Part shown: in pieces, positions 8,325-12,139 of the stretch
Layout of the letters: each line of letters starts with the position of its first letter
Position numbering within the stretch: position 1 is the first letter of the stretch
Source of the DNA: Prevotellaceae bacterium
Lineage (GTDB): Bacteria; Bacteroidota; Bacteroidia; Bacteroidales; UBA932
NCBI GenBank assembly: GCA_031259225.1
Contig: JAIRLT010000205.1
Location: 1 to 12,139, forward strand
Reading direction: 5' to 3'
Length of the DNA: 12,139 nt
Notes under the pieces: model-generated
What the model saw: the letters and a program-made list of their open reading frames with translations, nothing else
What the model was told of the DNA's origin: nothing
Databases searched by the model: none
Translations under genes and position numbers: made by a program

Positions 8325-8465
8325 TTGATATATAGATTATCTATTGTTTTTATAAAGGGTAAATACAATTTTTTGCAAAAAAATATTGAATTGTTAATAA
8401 AATATTATGTACCTTTGTCGGATGATATTAATCCATGCATTGCTATATTTACATGCTCTGAATAA
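8325..8465. other. AT-rich spacer between the helicase-nuclease and the PorP-like gene
   Basis: These 141 bases hold no credible reading frame. They contain one promoter, annotated separately, and none of the repeat cores seen around uvrA. A weak AT-only inverted repeat (CTATATA/TATATAG) overlaps the preceding stop codon. Confidence 0.6.
8386..8417 (+). promoter_or_regulatory. Bacteroidota-type promoter of the PorP-like operon
   Basis: TACCTTTG at 8410-8417 fits the TAnnTTTG -7 consensus exactly. TTG triplets at 8386-8388 and 8391-8393 lie 21 and 16 bases upstream and either could act as the -33 box. The box ends 48 bases before the ATG at 8466, leaving room for a short 5' leader. It is the only good promoter seen for the three genes that follow. 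Confidence 0.65.
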
Positions 8466-9401
8466 ATGAGAAGGACAAAATTAGTAATATTATTCCTGCT
8501 AATCTCTACAGGTTTTGTGTTTGCTCAACAGGATATGTTATATTCACAATATGTCTTCCACAGTTTAGCTATTAATCCTGCTTATGCAGGTTATAAAGAA
8601 GCCGTCAATGCAAATGTTTTTACCCGCCTGCAATGGGTGGGTATTCCCGGTTCTCCCAAAATATATTCCGCCATTGTGGACGGAATTGCAACAGAAGGGA
8701 AAAATGTCGGATGGGCAGGACAATTGGCAAGCGATACCAAAGGAGCATCCAATACTTTTTCCGTTTATGCTACATATGCATACCGGTTAGCATTGAACAG
8801 GCGCAAAGACCGCCTGTCGTTCGGCATTAGCGCCGGGCTAAGCTACCAACTAATTGACAGGGACAAGTTAGTTCCTTATGAATTGCAAGACCCGACATTA
8901 GCTAACTTACAAGGAGAAGCGCGTCCCGATTTCCGGTTTGGCGTTTTTTATGATATCCCCTCATTTTATGCGGGGCTTTCTATTACCAATATATTTGCCA
9001 ATTTTACCTATGCTAAAAAAATCCCGCACCTTTATTTTTCTTTAGGCGGATTGTTGGAACTTTCGGAAGCTGTATCCCTGAAACCTACTTTATTGTTGCG
9101 GGAAGATTTTAATGGACCGACCAACATGGACATAAACTTATTCGGTATCTTCGCCGACCGCGTATGGTTAGGCGTTGGTTACCGTACGGGTATTCCTTTC
9201 AAAGGTAATTTGGAAAGTATTGATAAACTTGTCGCAACGGATGCAATGTCTTTTCTTGCGCAAATTTATGCTACGCAATCGTTGCTGATAGGATATTCAT
9301 ACGACCATAACTTGAATGGATGGCCGGCTACACAGGAAATTTCAATTTCATATACGTTTAAACAACGTTATAACCGTTTGAGAAATCCACGGCATTTTTG
9401 A
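8466..9401 (+). CDS. PorP/SprF family type IX secretion system outer-membrane protein
   Basis: PorP/SprF proteins are outer-membrane beta-barrels linked to type IX secretion and gliding; in Porphyromonas gingivalis PorP works with PorE, and in Flavobacterium johnsoniae SprF is needed for secretion of SprB. The 311 aa begin with a Sec signal peptide (about 1-20, ...GFVFA, cleavage before QQ). Then comes the family hallmark: QQDMLYSQYVFHSLAINPAYAG followed by RLQWVGIPGSPK (about 21-75). The rest has the alternating beta-strand pattern of a barrel and ends in an aromatic strand (ISISYTFKQRY). The start ATG at 8466 gives the signal peptide directly. The family has many paralogues per genome, so this may be an accessory member serving one cargo rather than the core PorP. 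No cargo with a type IX C-terminal domain lies in the window. The next gene starts 17 bases downstream. Confidence 0.9.
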   Translation: MRRTKLVILFLLISTGFVFAQQDMLYSQYVFHSLAINPAYAGYKEAVNANVFTRLQWVGIPGSPKIYSAIVDGIATEGKNVGWAGQLASDTKGASNTFSVYATYAYRLALNRRKDRLSFGISAGLSYQLIDRDKLVPYELQDPTLANLQGEARPDFRFGVFYDIPSFYAGLSITNIFANFTYAKKIPHLYFSLGGLLELSEAVSLKPTLLLREDFNGPTNMDINLFGIFADRVWLGVGYRTGIPFKGNLESIDKLVATDAMSFLAQIYATQSLLIGYSYDHNLNGWPATQEISISYTFKQRYNRLRNPRHF

Positions 9402-9418
9402 TAGACAAAATAAAGTTT

Positions 9419-11377
9419 ATGAGAAGAGGATATATCATAGTTTTTATATTTCTTTGCTTTGCTTCTGTCGTTTTTTCGCAAACAAGAAAGGACATAAGGG
9501 CTGCCCGCCAGATGATGAGTTATTACGACTATAATGGCGCGTTGTCGTTATTGGAAAAAGCCATGAAAGCCACCAAAACCATTGACCCGGATGCAGTGGA
9601 CGCATTAGCGGAGTGTTATCGCAAATTAGGTAATTTAAGCAAAGCGGAAAGTACGTACAGTTGGTTGTTAAAATTAGGTAATTATAATGCCGAAGCCCAT
9701 AAATATTATGGGGAAGTGTTAATGTATTTTGAAGAATATGCCTTAGCAAAAGAACACTTTGAAACGTACATGAAAATAGTCGGGAATGACCCGTTAGTAA
9801 AACGGCACATTACTGCGTGCGACACAGCCATGCACTGGATGATAAAACGGGATAGTTCGGTGTTCAAAGTAATGAATGAAACTACGCTGAATACGAAATA
9901 TTCCGAATGGGGCGCCATAACCATGAGGGATAATCGGTATATAGTGTATGTTTCAGACCGTGGCGCTACCGGAAGTACCGGCGTAAATCTTTTGCGTCCG
10001 TTCAGGACGCGCAAACCCGTGCATCAGGAAGAACAAACCGGTTCGCCAAGAGTTTCCCGTGTTCCTGCGGCATCGCCTCTCTATACCTTGCTGGACGACG
10101 GTTATAATATAGGTCCTATGGTATATACGAGCAACGGGCGAAAAATGTTTTATACACGTACGAGCGTTTCCGGCGAAACGCTAGATGAAGGAATAGCAAT
10201 ACTGGACAGGAAACTTGAAATAGAAGAAGCCACATTGGCAGCAGGAAATAAAGTAACCAGGACAAAATTATTTGAGTATAACAAGCCGACGGAATATTCG
10301 GTGGGACATCCCTGCTTGAGCCCTGATGAAAAAACGCTTTACTTTGTTTCGGATATGCCCGGCGGCTATGGCGAAACGGATATTTACTTCAGCGTGCTTA
10401 CGGCGCAAGGACATTGGAGCGAACCGATAAACGCCGGTCCGGTAATCAATACGGAAGGGCGGGAAATGTTTCCCACAATGGATTCTACAGGTATCCTTTA
10501 TTTCTCGTCGAATGGACACCCCGGCTATGGCGGGTTGGATATTTTCCGTGCTAAAGGAGAAAAAAACCACTGGGTGGCTATCGAAAATTTGCGTGCGCCG
10601 GTCAATAGCGGCGGCGATGATTTTTATTTGATTTTCAATCGTGGCATGGAAGACGGGTATTTTGCTTCTAACAGGCGCGATGGTATGGGAAGCGATGATA
10701 TTTATTACTTCCAACTGACAGGTCCGCTGCCTGACATAGGCTACATTGAAGCGCCGCAAACATTTGTCCAGATTATTGAGAAAAGAATTGTGCAAGGCTC
10801 CGTAATGGAAGAGGAAACCGGTAATCCGGTAGAAGGGGTATCGCTTTCATTGTTGGAAAAGGCTGCTAACAACGTACGCTATGCGACAACAGATGCGAAC
10901 GGTAACTTTTCTTTTGAACTGGATGAAAACACAACTTATGTGCTCTCGTATATCAAGGATGGTTATGTACCGGTCATTAACGTTGAGTTTAAAACAGGTA
11001 ACCCCGTGGCTATGCAAAGGCAGCGCTTGGATTTAAAGATGAAATCCGCTACGCCCGCAGTCAATGAAGACATTGTTATAGATGAAAATATTATTCTGGA
11101 TTTGGAACAGGGCTCCGGCATAGAATATAGCGTACAAATTTTAGCCAATAAAGAATATCCCGATTGGAACTATTTAACGCGGGCAAGGGAAACATATCCG
11201 CAATACAAGATTTTTTACGGAAGTTTTCCCGATGCCTTTACCCGCTTTACTATCGGGCGTTTCAAACAATTGAAAGAAGCCAACCAATTGATGAAAGAAT
11301 TACGCAAGATAGGCTATGCGGATGCTTTTGTAGTGATGTTTGTAGATGGAAAACGAAAAGTAATATCCTATCATTAA
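9419..11377 (+). CDS. PorE-like envelope protein: TPR, PD40 beta-propeller, carboxypeptidase-regulatory-like domain, C-terminal SPOR-like domain
   Basis: Likely a periplasmic or outer-membrane-associated scaffold working with the PorP-like protein. I chose the ATG at 9419 over the TTG at 9398 because it gives a proper signal peptide (1-20, ...SVVFS before QTR) and a 17-base gap after the upstream stop; the product is 652 aa. No lipobox is seen. Order: TPR-like helices (about 25-135); PD40/WD40-like propeller (about 155-432) with blades such as SPDEKTLYFVSDMPGGYGETDIY, DSTGILYFSSNGHPGYGGLDIF and GYFASNRRDGMGSDDIYYF; a carboxypeptidase-regulatory-like fold (about 455-540); an acidic linker; and a SPOR-like domain (about 567-647, YSVQILA ... 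FTIGRFKQLKEANQLMKEL ... DAFVVMFVDGKRK). P. gingivalis PorE has the same first three parts but ends in OmpA_C. A basic, proline-containing stretch (193-221) interrupts the propeller. Domain names come from reading the sequence, not a profile search. Confidence 0.82.
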   Translation: MRRGYIIVFIFLCFASVVFSQTRKDIRAARQMMSYYDYNGALSLLEKAMKATKTIDPDAVDALAECYRKLGNLSKAESTYSWLLKLGNYNAEAHKYYGEVLMYFEEYALAKEHFETYMKIVGNDPLVKRHITACDTAMHWMIKRDSSVFKVMNETTLNTKYSEWGAITMRDNRYIVYVSDRGATGSTGVNLLRPFRTRKPVHQEEQTGSPRVSRVPAASPLYTLLDDGYNIGPMVYTSNGRKMFYTRTSVSGETLDEGIAILDRKLEIEEATLAAGNKVTRTKLFEYNKPTEYSVGHPCLSPDEKTLYFVSDMPGGYGETDIYFSVLTAQGHWSEPINAGPVINTEGREMFPTMDSTGILYFSSNGHPGYGGLDIFRAKGEKNHWVAIENLRAPVNSGGDDFYLIFNRGMEDGYFASNRRDGMGSDDIYYFQLTGPLPDIGYIEAPQTFVQIIEKRIVQGSVMEEETGNPVEGVSLSLLEKAANNVRYATTDANGNFSFELDENTTYVLSYIKDGYVPVINVEFKTGNPVAMQRQRLDLKMKSATPAVNEDIVIDENIILDLEQGSGIEYSVQILANKEYPDWNYLTRARETYPQYKIFYGSFPDAFTRFTIGRFKQLKEANQLMKELRKIGYADAFVVMFVDGKRKVISYH

Positions 11378-11406
11378 ACGAATGAACATTCAAACACTAT
11401 AAAATT

Positions 11407-12027
11407 ATGAAAAAAATTCTCACCCTCGTGTTATTATTTGTTTCGGGAGCGCTTGCCGCACAGGATATCGCTTTACCGGCACCGCAAACTACCGGCGGAA
11501 AACCTTTAATGGAAGCCCTGAATGCCCGTCGCACGGGACGTTCATTTTCCGCGCAGGAATTAACGCAGCAACAATTGTCCAATTTATTGTGGGCTGCGAA
11601 TGGCATTAACCGTCCCGATGGAAAACGCACCGCGCCTTCAGCGGGCGATAGCCGAGAAATTGACACCTATGTATTTCTGAAAACAGGCGTGTATTTCTAC
11701 GACGCAACCGCCCACAAATTGGTACAAAAATCCAAAACCGACTCTCGTAAAAACGTAGGCGGGCAGCCCTTTGTGGAAACGGCTCCCGTAATATTGGTTT
11801 TCGTGGGCAATTTCGACAAAATGCCGCGGTTCGACAAAGAAAGTCAAAACTTTTATACGGCTACCGATGTAGGCTATGTCAGCCAGAACGTATATTTATA
11901 TGCGGCTTCGGAAGGTTTGTCCACAGTGGCTTTAGGCATGATTAAAAAAGACGAACTTGCCGACCTGCTGAAACTCAAAAATGGCAAACTGCTGTTAGGA
12001 CAACCCGTCGGATACCCCGGAAGATAA
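11407..12027 (+). CDS. Exported nitroreductase-like flavoprotein (SagB/ThcOx type)
   Basis: A predicted FMN-binding oxidoreductase of the nitroreductase superfamily, subgroup resembling SagB/ThcOx dehydrogenases; substrate unknown. It has 206 aa. Residues 1-19 form a Sec signal peptide (KK, hydrophobic run, ALAAQ), so the mature protein should act in the periplasm. Family features are the N-terminal FMN-phosphate-binding arginines in ALNARRTGRSF (38-47), the LSNLLWAANGINR helix (57-69), RTAPSAGD (74-81), the helix DVGYVSQNVYLYAASEGLSTVALG (154-177), and a closing LLLGQPVGYPG. It has no type IX C-terminal sorting domain and no lipobox cysteine. It starts 29 bases after the PorE-like gene with no promoter between, and a strong terminator follows, so it is probably last in that operon. 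The flavin cannot be proven from sequence; the fold assignment is fairly safe. Confidence 0.85.
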   Translation: MKKILTLVLLFVSGALAAQDIALPAPQTTGGKPLMEALNARRTGRSFSAQELTQQQLSNLLWAANGINRPDGKRTAPSAGDSREIDTYVFLKTGVYFYDATAHKLVQKSKTDSRKNVGGQPFVETAPVILVFVGNFDKMPRFDKESQNFYTATDVGYVSQNVYLYAASEGLSTVALGMIKKDELADLLKLKNGKLLLGQPVGYPGR

Positions 12028-12080
12028 TACGCTTGCAACAACAGGCAGCACATTGCAACCTTTCTATATTGATGCAGTAG

Positions 12081-12119
12081 CCCGGAACAATATATTTTGT
12101 TCCGGGAACTAATTTTTTT
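12081..12119 (+). terminator. Intrinsic terminator after the nitroreductase gene
   Basis: A perfect 10-bp stem, CCCGGAACAA (12081-12090) with TTGTTCCGGG (12097-12106), closes a 6-base loop and is followed after a few bases by seven T (12113-12119). It lies 53 bases past the stop at 12027, in the right place to end the three-gene transcript. The loop and stem are also nearly symmetrical, so it could act on both strands, though only the + side has a clear T-run. Confidence 0.85.
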
Positions 12120-12139
12120 ATGAAAAATTACAATTGGCG

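Noticed and set aside
8317..8351. CTATATA/TATATAG hairpin with a later T-run as terminator of the helicase-nuclease gene
   Set aside because: The stem is only A/T apart from its end pair, and the T-run is 11 bases away; unlikely to stop transcription.
9398..9400. TTG as start of the PorE-like gene, overlapping the porP-like stop
   Set aside because: It would put IDKIKF before a signal peptide that starts cleanly at the ATG at 9419.
12120..12139. Possible start of a new gene (ATGAAAAATTAC...) or a fifth repeat copy (ends AATTGGCG)
   Set aside because: Only 20 bases remain before the window edge. The AATTGGC match to the repeat core is too short, and the next base is G rather than the expected T.

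Overview
The window looks like chromosome from a member of the Bacteroidota, most likely Bacteroidales. Three things point that way: PorP/SprF and PorE-like type IX secretion proteins, promoter boxes of the Bacteroidota TAnnTTTG type, and signal peptides cleaved just before Gln or Asp. All six recognisable genes are on the + strand. No RNA gene, CRISPR array, transposase or prophage gene was seen.

Layout. (1) 1-2001 is the 3' part of a fused ADP-forming acetate/acyl-CoA ligase, cut by the left edge. (2) 2002-2192 is a gene-free spacer built almost entirely of short-period tandem repeats wrapped around a GC-rich palindromic core. (3) 2193-5018 is uvrA. (4) 5019-5153 is a second spacer of the same build, ending in a promoter box. 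(5) 5154-8324 is a RecB/AddA-type helicase-nuclease. (6) 8325-8465 is an AT-rich spacer with a good promoter. (7) 8466-12027 is a compact three-gene run: a PorP/SprF outer-membrane protein, a TPR/beta-propeller/carboxypeptidase-regulatory-like protein resembling PorE but ending in a SPOR-like domain, and a signal-peptide-bearing SagB/ThcOx-type nitroreductase. (8) A strong intrinsic terminator lies at 12081-12119.

How the parts work together. UvrA and the helicase-nuclease are both DNA repair proteins (nucleotide excision and double-strand end processing), but each seems to have its own upstream region. The last three genes probably form one envelope operon. PorP-like and PorE-like proteins are known partners in type IX secretion, where the PorE-like protein ties the outer-membrane part to peptidoglycan. 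Here the tie would be a SPOR domain rather than OmpA_C. The exported flavoprotein at the end is an unexpected companion.

The most unusual points are: (a) a repeated modular element, seen four times around uvrA, made of a tandem array, then a 20-base core starting AATT(A/G)GCTG, then another tandem array; (b) both ends of the uvrA reading frame lying inside these repeats; (c) the SPOR-for-OmpA swap; (d) a UvrA that lacks the first CxxC pair of its N-terminal zinc module.
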